Shown piece after piece: positions 1-10,198 of a stretch of DNA of 30,447 bases; the stretch's first letter is position 1, and every line of letters begins with the position of its first letter. This DNA comes from Aculops lycopersici. Lineage: Eukaryota; Arthropoda; Arachnida; Trombidiformes; Eriophyidae. The stretch lies in NCBI GenBank assembly GCA_015350385.1, contig WNKI01000004.1:1199084-1229530 (forward strand), given 5' to 3'. The position numbers and the translations under genes are program-made. The notes below the pieces were generated by a model. The model was given only the letters and a program-made list of their open reading frames with translations. It was not told the origin of the DNA and made no database searches.

Positions 1-1225
1 GAGAGAGAGAGAGGAAACACGCGCAATGCACGTTACTCCTCCGGCTATTGTCTAGATTTTGAGTGTCTGGTTATCTCTGGCCAGCCAACCAACTAGGCAA
101 ATCCAACTTTGGTTATGATTACTAAAGAAGGAGAGAGAGAGAGCGTTGGCATTTCTAGTTTAGTTAACTAATCGAAACGCAACGAGTGAGAGTTTAAAGA
201 GAAACTTGCAAGCAGAGTAGGAGCAGTCAGTGGGCTTCAGTTGCTCTAGATGCACAATCCTTTAACTAGCCAAAATAGATAGGCGTAAAAATACTTAAAA
301 TTGGATAGAGGAGAGATCGAAAGAAAACACGGTCACCTGAACGAGTCATTGTCACTCACTTGCAGCTTGATATGCAAGAAGAAACGAGAGTTGAGGGCAC
401 AATGAGACATCAAATGACTAACTGCGAGTGTTAACCCCTTGCCTGGTTGTTTGGTTGGTTTGATTTAAAAAAATGTACGCTATCTTGCCAAACTAAACTA
501 CACTACACCACACCAAACCGAACTGAACCAAACCAAACCAAATTAGACGCCTAGTTTCAGCCAATCATCCAAAATCTAACTCCGCGATCTAGAGGAGGAA
601 TGATACAAATGAAGCGTCACTGGTTTGTTAGCAAACAGGAGGACCACTTTAGGTGGGAAGTGGTGTGAAGATAGCACAAAGCAAACAAGCAACCTGCAAG
701 GACAAGCTTGCGACGTACAGGCAATCTGCTAGTGCTACCTTGATTTTGATTTATCCATTTATAACTTGCTAACTCGAAAAGCCCTCGCTCGTAGCTAGCA
801 AACTCACTACTTAGCTGACAGACGAACCAACAAACCAACCGACAGACAGACGAAATCCCTCACTTGCTCTAGATTTTTCTCACTGAATCAGTTTGTCTGT
901 CCAACTATCTGAACAGTCGACAGGTAGCGCGTGTCGTTGCTCACACGTTTTTGCTTTTTGCACAAATTAGTGCGCTCCGCTAATCTCACAAACCGCGCAC
1001 TTGAGAGCACTAATTTTAACCAACTATGCACTCAGGTATTATTTTCTTCGTGCGCGCTCATTGGGGCCTTGAAATTTGCTCGCTTTTTCATGTGTCAAAG
1101 AATCTCACAAACTTTTAATTATAACTTAAGCTAAAACTAAATCTCTCATTCATCTATCCCATATATAACTACCATGACATTGACCACTTATCTTTGACGC
1201 TGAAACACAAAAATGACTTAAACAG
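1..1225. other. Sequence upstream of the first visible exp exon
   Basis: I see no convincing coding sequence here. The stretch holds short GA runs at the extreme left edge and near 130-143, CAAAC-like low complexity around 480-545, and only short chance reading frames. The exon that follows opens with an AG acceptor at 1224-1225, so at least the right-hand end should be intron. The start codon and earlier exons of exp are either hidden in this stretch or lie beyond the left edge. Confidence 0.5.
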
Positions 1226-4200
1226 GACCATTTGGACGAAATATTCAACAAGTGGCACCTATTGGACGATGACATTTGGTGTAAGCTGATCATAATGGAG
1301 CGCAATCGGCGCATTGGAAAGGCTTACGCGCGAGTGCCCGTAATTACTATTGATGGATCTCGTCAGCTTAGTTATGATGGCCAGAAGTTGGCATTAAATG
1401 GATTTGATAATCCGGATCGGGATGGCAAAACGGACGAGTGTAAGAGGAGAATAGGAAAGGGTATTAAGATTAAGATGGACTCGTTTGGTAATATTCTAAT
1501 TAAGCGTTGCAGTAAATCCGCTGTCTTCGTAAAGGAATGGCTCTCGCCAGAGTCACAGATGATGATGATGAGCAACCAGTCGTCAAGTGAGCAAAAGGTT
1601 GCTCGCCTGGACACGGTGGCAACATCGGCTAGCAATAATAACAATAATAATCATCATAATAATAGAGTTATGCCAAGTAGACAGCAATTGATAGAGAACC
1701 ACCAAAAGTCCCTGGCGGCAACAGGTGTCTCCTCGTCCATTACTCCAACTAGCTCATCGTCAACAAGTGGCGGCTCCTCGATGGAGCCGCCAAATGATAG
1801 CGCAGTCTGTGATGAAGTGCTAAGCATTGGCGGCCGCTTGGAATTGGACAAGATATATGTTATGTTTGATATTAAAAAGTTTCAAGCAAATATAACCCAG
1901 GAATTGTGTCGCCAATTTCCCGACAAGAAGAAGTTGGAGCAACAGTGTTTCTCAATCATAGGTCTAGTTAGGGATACGGATGACATTTTAAATTTACCCT
2001 GTTGGGTTATGGTAATTAACATAGTGGCCATTCAAATGTTAAATGAACGCTTCCCAAATCCACTACTAGATGGTCCACAGGATAATTTAATGATGGCACC
2101 ACCGCCGACATCCACATCAAATCAGCGACGTAGTCGTCGCCAGGCGCCTGATTTTGTTAGCATCTTTGAGCAGCCATCGATGGCAGACCAGGAGACATCA
2201 TCGGGTGGCTTCGGCCAGCAGCAACGAGCTGCAACAGGCGGTAACGGCGGCGGTCGCAGCCACCAAGGCGGTGGTATGTCGTCGAGTGGCAATGGAAGCA
2301 ACGCAAGCAGTAGCAATAGGGAAGAGGATCCCTACTCTTTACCTGCAAACGTTTCCTCGTCGGATGTAAAATCTTCAATCAACGACTACGGTACCACGAC
2401 CACCGGCAATGGCTCCAACAATCGAAAGCAACAGCCACCACTGATGGGCTCGCGAAGAGCGGATATGCGCGCTAACAAGTCGTCATCGTCGGCGATGGCG
2501 GCGACGGTGGCCAACGGGAACGGAGGCATCTTGTTGCGTAAGCGCAGCAAGAGCAACAATAACATTTATGGCCGAGCAACTAGTGGTCAGCAGCCGATGC
2601 CACTGCCCCAACTGCCGCCACCAACGACGACCAACACGACGTCAAGGACTGGAAATAATGGCAGACGACATCTAACGTCGTCTTATTATCATAACGGCAA
2701 CCCAGCTAATGGCAACAATGAAAGAGGAAATCATCACCTAATGTCATCGGCGGCGACCGCTTCTTCGTCGAGACATGATCGATACAACAACAGTTCGAGC
2801 ATCTACTCGCCCGGTCACATGCTTGTGCCGCCACCTGTTGGCAACTCAAGTGTACCGCCCAAGTTGCCGCCAAGAGATTTTGTCTCTAGAATTAAATCGC
2901 GTTCCTCGTCCAATGTCAACCAGCAACAAATCAATGTTAATCAAGATCCAATGGCAATGAACAATGGCTACCCTCCTCCGAATCACGATCCCGAAAACGA
3001 GGATATCTACTCCACGGGAATAGGAGGAGTTGTGCATTCGATTAGTTCTAATGTTGAATCTAGTAACAATAGTAAGACTCGAAAGGTGAAAAAGAATAGG
3101 TTCCTAGAATCCCTAAAGGCGCCGCTGGCCACTGCCACAACTAACGCCAATGTGCAGTCACAAACAATAACAACAACAACAACAAAGAGTAGTGCAAACA
3201 GCGCAACCGGAAGTCGTTCGGCCTCGGTCATTAGAGCACTCGTTAATCCAAATAAAACTGAGGAAAAATCAAGCAAGTCGAGCACAACCAAGAACATCAA
3301 GTCATTTTTGGGTGTCAAGAGTTCCAAGTCAAAACAGCAAAAGGCTAGCGAGAAGCAACAGGAAACGGCAAGCGATGACAGCAACTACGTTTACCTAAAT
3401 GGCTCAACGGATTCCTCAGCTACGAAACAAAGTGGTGATGCTGTTAAAATTAACAATGGCAACTACAACGATCTAGACATACCAACGCCAGACTACGAGA
3501 CAGACGAGAATGTTTACGGAGTTGGATCGGAGTCCAATTACGCGCCTGGCTTGGGCTTAAGCCAACCGACAGGTAAGTTTCGATAACTAGCATTCTCATT
3601 GTAAGGTTACTGAGTGTTGAGCACTTACCTAACTAAACGTTCATTCATTGCCTACAATCAACAGGTGGCGGCAAATCGATACATCACGAAAAGTTGTCGT
3701 CTTCGTCAGCGACCATGGCCACTGGCAAGGCTAATGGCAGCTCAACTAAGAAGGGCGGCGCGGCTCAGTCGCAAATGAGCGGCTCGCGTTACAGATCGGC
3801 CTCAATGCAGAGATATCATGCCTCTTCTCTGACTGCAAGCAGGAGTCAGTATCAAGTTGGATTGATGGGATCCCGAGCGGCGGCTTATGCTGGGAGTCCG
3901 CATTACGGCAGCGGCATTGCGACCACTTGCGATGATCCCTATGGAACACACTACAACTCGACAGTTGCCAACCACCTGATTGATCCGCAAGGTCATTACG
4001 GGATAATCGGTGGCGGCGGTTGCAACAATTGGAGACGTCCAAGCAGTCGGGTGGGATCATTAGCTCAATTACATCACCAGCAACAGCACCAACAACAAAA
4101 GATTTCCTATTTGCAAAGTAGCCAAAATCGATCCAGCCAATATGATGTTGGCCGCTCCTCGTCGGGCATCTATGGAAACAACTCGTCGAGTAGCAACAGT

Positions 4201-5057
4201 AGCGATTACGCCGATTGGCAGCCACAAATGCGCAAGGTCAACTCGGGCGGATATCTGAACTCTATCTTCAAAAGCCACCTGATCTCCTCGGCGCCCATGG
4301 GCGTGGCGGCGGATTTGTACGGAGCCACCGCGACAACAGGAAGTGGCAAGTCGAGGAACTCGGCAAGTAACCACTACGCGCCCTCAATGGTGGCCAGCAG
4401 GCCGCTACAGTCGCATATGGCGACTCTATCTAAACAGGATCAAGGTAAGCAGTCAAAGCAGCAGCAGCAGCAGCAGCTACAGCAACAAGAGGCTCAACAA
4501 GTCGGCTCGGCCGTCGATGGGCCATCCGCAGATCGCTCCTACGACTCGTCGTCGAATGGTAAGTTGCCTGCTTGTTATTATTACAAGGACGTTAATCTCT
4601 TTGGCTTGATGCTAAAAGATTGAATGATCGGCCAGACAGCGAGGGCAACCGCAAGTGTCCGACTTTTGTATTGCCAGGCGCGAAACGCGAAACACTTACA
4701 TTTACCTGAAACTTAATCTAACATCATCAATTTCTCTCTATCTCTCTCCCTTATCCTATTCACTTGCGTGATATCGTCTGATGATTAACCACCGCATCAG
4801 ACTCAGAGCCATCGTACACAAACAGTAGCGATGGACTTGATATCTATGACCACATCGGACAGCAACAACAGCAACAACTTTCCAATGGCGGCCGCATCAG
4901 TCGCCGGCATCAGTTCCTGAATATGCAAGGCAAGCCAAACTCAAACTCGGCCGCTGTCTTGACAGCCAACAAGAATAACAACAACAACACCCTAGCTGGT
5001 AGGACTTTGGCGGCCGAGGTGCATGTTGGTGAATGGGAGAAAATGTACGACAGATGA
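1226..5057 (+). CDS. exp: Expansion-like MH2-only Smad-related protein (3' three exons)
   Basis: Three exons join in frame: 1226-3572, 3665-4558 and 4801-5057, both junctions in phase 1 with GTAAGT donors. They give 1165 residues and end in EWEKMYDR-stop. Exon 1 opens with a split MH2 domain. The first half is about residues 3-103 (KWHLLDDDIW, ERNRRIGKAYARVPV, GFDNPDRD, IGKGIKIKMD, SAVFVKEW). The second half is about 200-276 (FDIKKFQANI, LEQQCFSII, LPCWVMVINIVA). There is no MH1 domain. This matches Drosophila Expansion, a Smad-like protein of tracheal tube-size control. The rest is Ser/Asn/Gln-rich and probably disordered, with a PPKLPPRD SH3-ligand-like motif and tyrosines in acidic contexts (PDYETDENVYG, DIYDHI). 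Exon 1 begins at an acceptor, so the N terminus is missing. MH2 membership is strong; the gene name is a family judgement. Confidence 0.82.
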
Positions 5058-5156
5058 GATTAATTACACAAACCACAAACTATCGATAGGTTTAATAGAA
5101 ACGATAGTTGATAATATTGTTGAAATTTCCATTATTATAGTTTATATTCGCATTTT

Positions 5157-5162
5157 TTTATT
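5157..5162 (-). promoter_or_regulatory. GOLGA7: Poly(A) signal AATAAA, GOLGA7
   Basis: TTTATT on + reads AATAAA on -, about 100 bases past the GOLGA7 stop codon. Cleavage here would put the GOLGA7 3' UTR inside the exp 3' UTR. Confidence 0.5.
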
Positions 5163-5242
5163 CCTCCCCTAGTGAAACCCACATCTTACCTGAAACCTTA
5201 ATTATTATTAAATCACCTACATAAACGAACTTTTCCCCCGTA

Positions 5243-5248
5243 AATAAA
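5243..5248 (+). promoter_or_regulatory. exp: Poly(A) signal AATAAA, exp
   Basis: This AATAAA lies 186 bases past the exp stop. An ATTAAA variant sits at 5207-5212. Expected cleavage falls at about the stop codon of the opposing GOLGA7 gene. Confidence 0.6.
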
Positions 5249-5264
5249 GAAACAATCATAATCT

Positions 5265-5663
5265 CTATTCGCCTTGAGGTGAAACAACTGCTTGTATTTC
5301 TAGTATCCTAAACCCTCGACTCATTGGATCAAATACTGTGATTCCCCTATCCTTCCAGAGTTCATTTGTTTCCTGAATAAACTCTGCCGCTCGTCTCATG
5401 CACTTTTGCTTGTGAGTTTCAATACAACAATATAACAGGTAGGCAGTCATGCAAGCCATACAACCTTCGCAAAATTTCAACCTCTCGGCGTCGTGGTAGA
5501 TGTCATTTAGGGAATTGATGAATTGCTGAAATTCGGCTTGGCTCAGAACGTGCTCCAATTCATTGGGTAGTGTTGTTTCAAATTTTATCTTTGTTCCCTT
5601 GCTATAATTTCTTTGAATGTATGCTTTCTTCACATAGGAGTGATTCAATACTGTGCATTCCAT
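5265..5663 (-). CDS. GOLGA7: Golgin subfamily A member 7 (Erf4 family palmitoyltransferase cofactor)
   Basis: This is an intact single-exon frame of 132 residues, ATG to TAG, close to the length of vertebrate GOLGA7. Recognisable family blocks are AYIQRNYSKGTKIKF (about 14-28), LPNELEH (32-38), the Cys-rich core FCEGCMACMTAYLLYCCIETH (64-84) and DPMSRGFRILEI (112-123). In mammals GOLGA7 is the obligate partner of the DHHC9 S-acyltransferase, which palmitoylates Ras at the Golgi. The cysteines corresponding to its own palmitoylation sites appear to be C68 and C71 here. It lies tail to tail with exp, 207 bases between stop codons, and head to head with the peroxidase. An AG after a T-rich tract about 30 bases upstream of the ATG could end a 5' UTR intron, but this is weak. 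Confidence 0.92.
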   Translation of the reverse strand: MECTVLNHSYVKKAYIQRNYSKGTKIKFETTLPNELEHVLSQAEFQQFINSLNDIYHDAERLKFCEGCMACMTAYLLYCCIETHKQKCMRRAAEFIQETNELWKDRGITVFDPMSRGFRILEIQAVVSPQGE

Positions 5664-6090
5664 TATCAGAATGGGTTAATAATAATGGTGTCTCCTGTAA
5701 AACAATAATTTTTTCGCCTTGCAGCTAGAGATCGCGTTTCCATAACAAATCGACAATTCTGTCAAAATATTTTGGTTCACTTGTAAGTTTCTACCGTTGA
5801 ATTTATTTGCGGATCTTCGCGCAGTAGAGACCGCCGTTTCTTGTTCAAATTTGGGCCTAATTCTGTTGTTTTCTTGTTCAAGAAAAAGGCCAAATTTTGT
5901 TCAAAAAAAAACGAGGAAATTTAACACAAGATTTCCCATACACAAATATGGGACTTTTCTTTTCCCCATTTTCGACCCCAAATTTTTTCGACCTATCCTA
6001 CCACGGGGGGACCAGGGGTGCTCGGGGGAAGCCTGGAGTGTTAAGGGGGAACTAAAAACTCCCATAGGGTCATGCACTAAATTTCGGTGC

Positions 6091-6106
6091 CCACCAGGTG
6101 GCGCTG
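6091..6106 (+). promoter_or_regulatory. CTCF-like motif (forward)
   Basis: CCACCAGGTGGCGCTG matches the core of the animal CTCF binding motif (CCASYAGRKGGCGC type) almost completely. This is a sequence match only; occupancy is inferred. Confidence 0.5.
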
Positions 6107-6220
6107 ATTTGGGCCGAAATGGCAAATTTTGTTTTAGCACAAGAAACGCCGGTCTAAACACTGGACGTCCATTGAAATCTACATGTTTTGTGCGCTCATC
6201 ATTGGCCGCACTAAATCCCT

Positions 6221-6238
6221 CACTAGCGCCCTCTTGTC
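6221..6238 (-). promoter_or_regulatory. CTCF-like motif (reverse)
   Basis: On the - strand this reads GACAAGAGGGCGCTAGTG, again with the AGRGGGCGCTA core of CTCF sites. It points toward the motif at 6091-6106. Confidence 0.45.
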
Positions 6239-6774
6239 GCTTCCACTGCTCGTTGCCTAGTCCTGGCAAGCTAATTCTATCAAGACGATGCCGAGTCCAC
6301 ATTGTACATTGCACTTCATATTGCAGTGTTGGTTGCTGATTAAGCGCAATTGGCGTTCACTAGTGTCAAATGGTTCGACTGAATAGCTTGGTCTAGAGGA
6401 ACTCCCAGTTGTTATCAAGACTTAACTCTCAATCTCGTCTATATAGTGAACTCTACAGTTTTATTGTAACTTGGTGCTGCAAGCATGCCTACGTGTTCAA
6501 TTTACTGGCTCCTCTCCCCGTAGTTTCCAGCGGAAAATGAAAGAGGAGGAGCGGGGGTCAAAGTAAAACCAGGGGCCTTGAAACTGAGTTCGAATTTGTG
6601 AGATGCAAACACTTGATCTCGACAGAAAGCAAGATGTTCATGAACTAGGTGGTAGCCATTTCATTACAACTGCTTCTACTACACTTGTAGCTTCTCTTAG
6701 CTACTCTGTGACGAATCATTGAGTGCCACCGAGGTGTTAGCTGTCAAGGATGATCTGAATGACTCAATGGGAGC

Positions 6775-6883
6775 CTTGCAAATCAGTCTTTCCTCCCGTC
6801 TATCGAGTGGAAGTTAGCTCAAGATAGACTGGCAAGACCGCAACGAGACCACCAATAGACGGGAGGAAAGACTGATTTGCAAG
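6775..6883. repeat. Inverted repeat: 29-bp perfect arms, 51-base loop
   Basis: Arm 6775-6803 is the exact reverse complement of 6855-6883. One mismatch outward, three more pairs extend the stem to 6771/6887. I see no target-site duplication and no coding sequence. It lies about 145 bases upstream of the peroxidase start codon. It could be a fold-back or MITE relic, or a transcribed hairpin. Confidence 0.9.
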
Positions 6884-6910
6884 ACTCTAATCGAGGCAAT
6901 TCGATTAGAT

Positions 6911-6951
6911 TCACTATCCCTAAATTGGGGCTGTCCTATCAGAGATAGTGA
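6911..6951. repeat. Short inverted repeat TCACTATC / GATAGTGA
   Basis: Eight-base perfect arms at 6911-6918 and 6944-6951, just downstream of the long hairpin. Such a pair can arise by chance. Confidence 0.4.
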
Positions 6952-7026
6952 TTTTCGTGTGAAATTTTTATCACTTCTAGTGTCAACAATTAGAAGTATA
7001 ATTAGTTAATCTGTGATTGCATTGTC

Positions 7027-10000
7027 ATGTTGTTATTTAGAAGGTAAGTTTGATATTATCAACTGGCTAGTTGATCAGCTTACTCTCTAGATGAGTTTGT
7101 TTGAATATAATCAGAATTAACATTGCAACTGTTTAATCCATCTCCTTCTCTCACCTGTCATCTACAAAACCAACAACAATATCAATCGCATCAATCAATA
7201 AAAAAGGTACGGCCTCTTGGCCCTACTGCTTCTGGTTGCCCTGTTAGCCGTAAGCTCGATTCAGGGTCTGTCGAGCGAGCAGTTTAGTGAGGGACCAATC
7301 GAGTCCTCGGCTCAAGCTGAGGAGTATCTCGACGAGTATGGCCAGGATTACGAGGACGAGTCTTACCAGGAGGATAGCGAGTTGCCGCCATTGCCTCCAC
7401 CGCCGCCAAAGGAGTATCCGCAACCAAAGTATGAGCAACTTAGCTCCTACTCGCTGCCACCATCTCCACCGCAACCACACTACGCCCAACCAGCGTATGT
7501 GCAACCACCACCACCGCCACCAATGCCAAGCTACAAGTTGCCACAGTACCAGCATCAAAGCTACAAGCCCCAGCCACCGGTGCAGCCAGTCTACTCAACC
7601 AACGAGTACTCGCTTGGTCCAGCCTCCTATCCTATACCAGAGACTTACAAGGAGATTGTGTACGTTCCACAGGTGCCTGTCTACTCAAAAGAGCAGCAGT
7701 ATGTGCAACCACCACCAAGCCCCATTGTGCCCCTTCCAGTGCCAGCGCCAGCTCCAATGCCGGTGCCGGTGCCGGTGCCGGTGCCGGTACCAGTGCCAAG
7801 CTACCAGCCACCAAAGCAGCAATACCACCAACCACAACCAAGCTACCAGCCACCGCCACAAGTGGCCAACTACTCGGCTCCAAAGCCAGCTTACATTCCG
7901 CCTGTTGTTGTTCCAAAGCCACAGCCAACAACTTACCAACAGCATCAACCATCGAGCCACAAACACCAATACCAGTACCAACCACATGTCCACATCCAGC
8001 ATCATCACCACTACCAACACCAACACTATCAGCCAACACAGGCCAACTACACTCTGGCCCTGGCTAACAAGTACTCGCTTATTGACTTGGCCCCATTTGT
8101 GGCCCCATTCGGCTACCGTTCCAACCACTGGTCCCTGTACTACTATCGCAACCAACCATACCGCCAATGTCCAAAGAACATGTACCTAAATGGTCCATCC
8201 TACCAGGACATCCAGGCCGCCTTCCAATATGCCCAAAAGCAACTAAGCATGCACCGTGATACCACCGTTCAATACATGAATGCCACCTCTCACAGCTTCT
8301 CCGCTAGGCACCAGATTTTCCACGTTTTGTCCCAGCAGAATGCCCGCTTGGACGAGCATGGTTTGCTGGTTGAATTAGTGAGCGCCTATCTGGCCGACCG
8401 TGCTTGTCTCACCAAGTGGGACCGTCAACGTTACCTACCACAACTTACCAAACTTGTTAGCACCAGCCACTTCCCAGGAACCCATAGTTGCTCTGCTTAT
8501 TACCAAAACAAGTGGCAGGGCAACTTGCAATACTGCCTCAACTCCAAGTACCGCACTTACGATGGATTCTGCAACAACCCATACCATCCATACTGGGGCA
8601 AGTCCAATATTTGTCACATCCGTTTGCTCTCGCCCGATTACGCCGATGGTGTTTCGCAGCCAAGAGTCTCGGTTAATCCAAGATACCAGTTGCCAAATCC
8701 ACGTAATATCTCAAACTACATCCATTTCGACCTCCCAATTGAGGGACCATACAACATGATGAAGATGCAATGGGGTCAGTTTATCAATCACGACATCACG
8801 AACACCGCGCTAAGTACCTATGATGGTTTGGTTGATTGTTGCAAGAATCCAAATGTTCGCGGCTGCTGGCCAATCTATGTGCCACAAGGCGACAAGTTCT
8901 ACTCGGCCCACAATGTCACCTGTTTGAACTTTATCCGCTCGGGCGTCTGCCCAACCTGCCAACTGGGTCCACGTCAGCAGCTCAACAAGAACACCGCCTT
9001 CTTGGACTTGTCGCACGTTTACGGCCACAGCCAGGAGCAGGCCAATAGTTTGCGTAGCCACCAGGGTGGAATGTTGCGCACTTCCACGGGACAAAACGGC
9101 GAGTCCCTCTTGCCGATAGCGAGCTCGTCGGAACAATGCGCCGGAAGTTGCTTTGTGGCCGGCGATCCGCGTGTCAACCAGCACCCGGCTCTGACTGCCC
9201 TCCACATGTTGCTCATGCGCAACCACAACCACCACGCTCGCGCCCTCCAAGTGCGCCACCCAAATTGGTCCGATGAGATTATCTACCAGGAGGCTCGACG
9301 TATCAATTGCGCCGAGTATCAAATGATCACCTACAACGAGTACCTGCCTATTGTCTTCGGGCCAATCTTGAGCGCCTACTACAAGTTGTACCCTCAACGC
9401 TCAGGACACTCCTCTTTCGAACCAAAGGCTGACCCAACCACCTGGAACGAGTACTCCACCGCCTCGTGCCGTTTTGGCCACTCTCAGATTCAATCAACCT
9501 TTGGTCTATACGCCCAAATTGCTAGCAACCACGAGAAACAGCCAACCTTCCGCCTCAAGGATTGGTTCATGCGCACCGGCTTCTTCCAAGAGGGACTCAG
9601 CTCGGCTCTTATCAACGGTCTCCTCTCGCGCTCATCCGGCGCCGTCGACCCTTGGGTCAGCGACGATGTCCGCAACCACCTGTACCAATCGCACAAGGAT
9701 CGCCACGGAGGCGACCTCGCCGCCACCAACATTTGGCGTGGCCGTGATCACGGAATTCCAGGTTACGTCCATTATGTTGAATATTGCTTCAACGTCAAGG
9801 TTCGCGGTTGGAAGGATTTGCAAATGTTCATTCCATACTATACTCTCAATCAATTGCGTCGCACGTATCGTGCCGTGGAAAACATTGACCTTTGGACTGG
9901 TGGCATGGCCGAGCGCCACTTCCCAGGTGCCGACACTGGACCAACCTTTGCCTGTATTAACGGAATCCAATACTACCATCTCAAGTTCGGAGATCGCTAC

Positions 10001-10198
10001 TGGTTCGAGCACGGCGGCCAGGCTGGCTCCTTTACTGCTCCACAATTGGAGGAGATTCGCCGCTCCACTTTGGCTCGTCTTGTCTGTCGTACCGCCTACA
10101 TTCCAACCGTTCCACAATACGCCTTCCTCGCTCCCTCCATCTACAATCCATTGGTCAACTGCAGTCTCACTGGCGAGATAAACTACGCCCACTTCTAA
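7027..10198 (+). CDS. Secreted animal haem peroxidase with Tyr/Pro/His-rich N-terminal tail
   Basis: The coding exons are 7027-7043 and 7207-10198, with a GTAAGT donor and a 163-base intron, giving 1002 residues. The 17-base first exon plus exon 2 yields MLLFRRYGLLALLLLVALLA, a classic signal peptide. An in-frame TAG at 7003 and no intervening ATG fix the start. Residues about 60-305 are low-complexity (PPPPP, a PV repeat, many YQP and QYQ, a His/Gln run). The peroxidase domain follows: distal His534 in WGQFINHDIT, LDLSHVYGHS, catalytic Arg661 in GDPRVNQ, proximal His764 in CRFGHSQ, then IWRGRDHGIP and FACINGIQYY. The family (chorion peroxidase, peroxinectin, peroxidasin) uses H2O2 to cross-link tyrosines in extracellular matrix, chorion or cuticle. 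The residues at the two usual haem-ester carboxylates are Asn533 and Gln664. I cannot say which subfamily it belongs to. Confidence 0.93.
7044..7206 (+). other. Peroxidase intron 1
   Basis: The donor is AG|GTAAGT at 7044 and the acceptor AAAAAG at 7205-7206. Joining restores an AGG codon and completes the signal peptide. The pyrimidine-rich tract near the acceptor is interrupted by A-rich sequence, so the exact acceptor is likely but unproven. Confidence 0.75.

Larger units (their letters stand above)
5664..7026. other. Divergent intergenic region, GOLGA7 / peroxidase
   Basis: I see no supportable gene in these 1.36 kb. They must carry the GOLGA7 promoter leftward and the peroxidase promoter rightward. 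A TATATAG lies at 6440-6446, and an unusual G-run-rich stretch at 6004-6055. Two CTCF-like motifs and a long inverted repeat are listed separately. The opposed open frames at about 5797-6339 and 5901-6314 look like chance. Confidence 0.6.

Noticed and set aside
931..1134. 67-codon + frame upstream of exp
   Set aside because: No fitting donor into the exon at 1226 and no MH2 similarity.
5797..6339. 180-codon + frame overlapped by a 137-codon - frame
   Set aside because: Both start or end in low-complexity spacer, neither resembles a family, and they cancel each other over the CTCF-like motifs.
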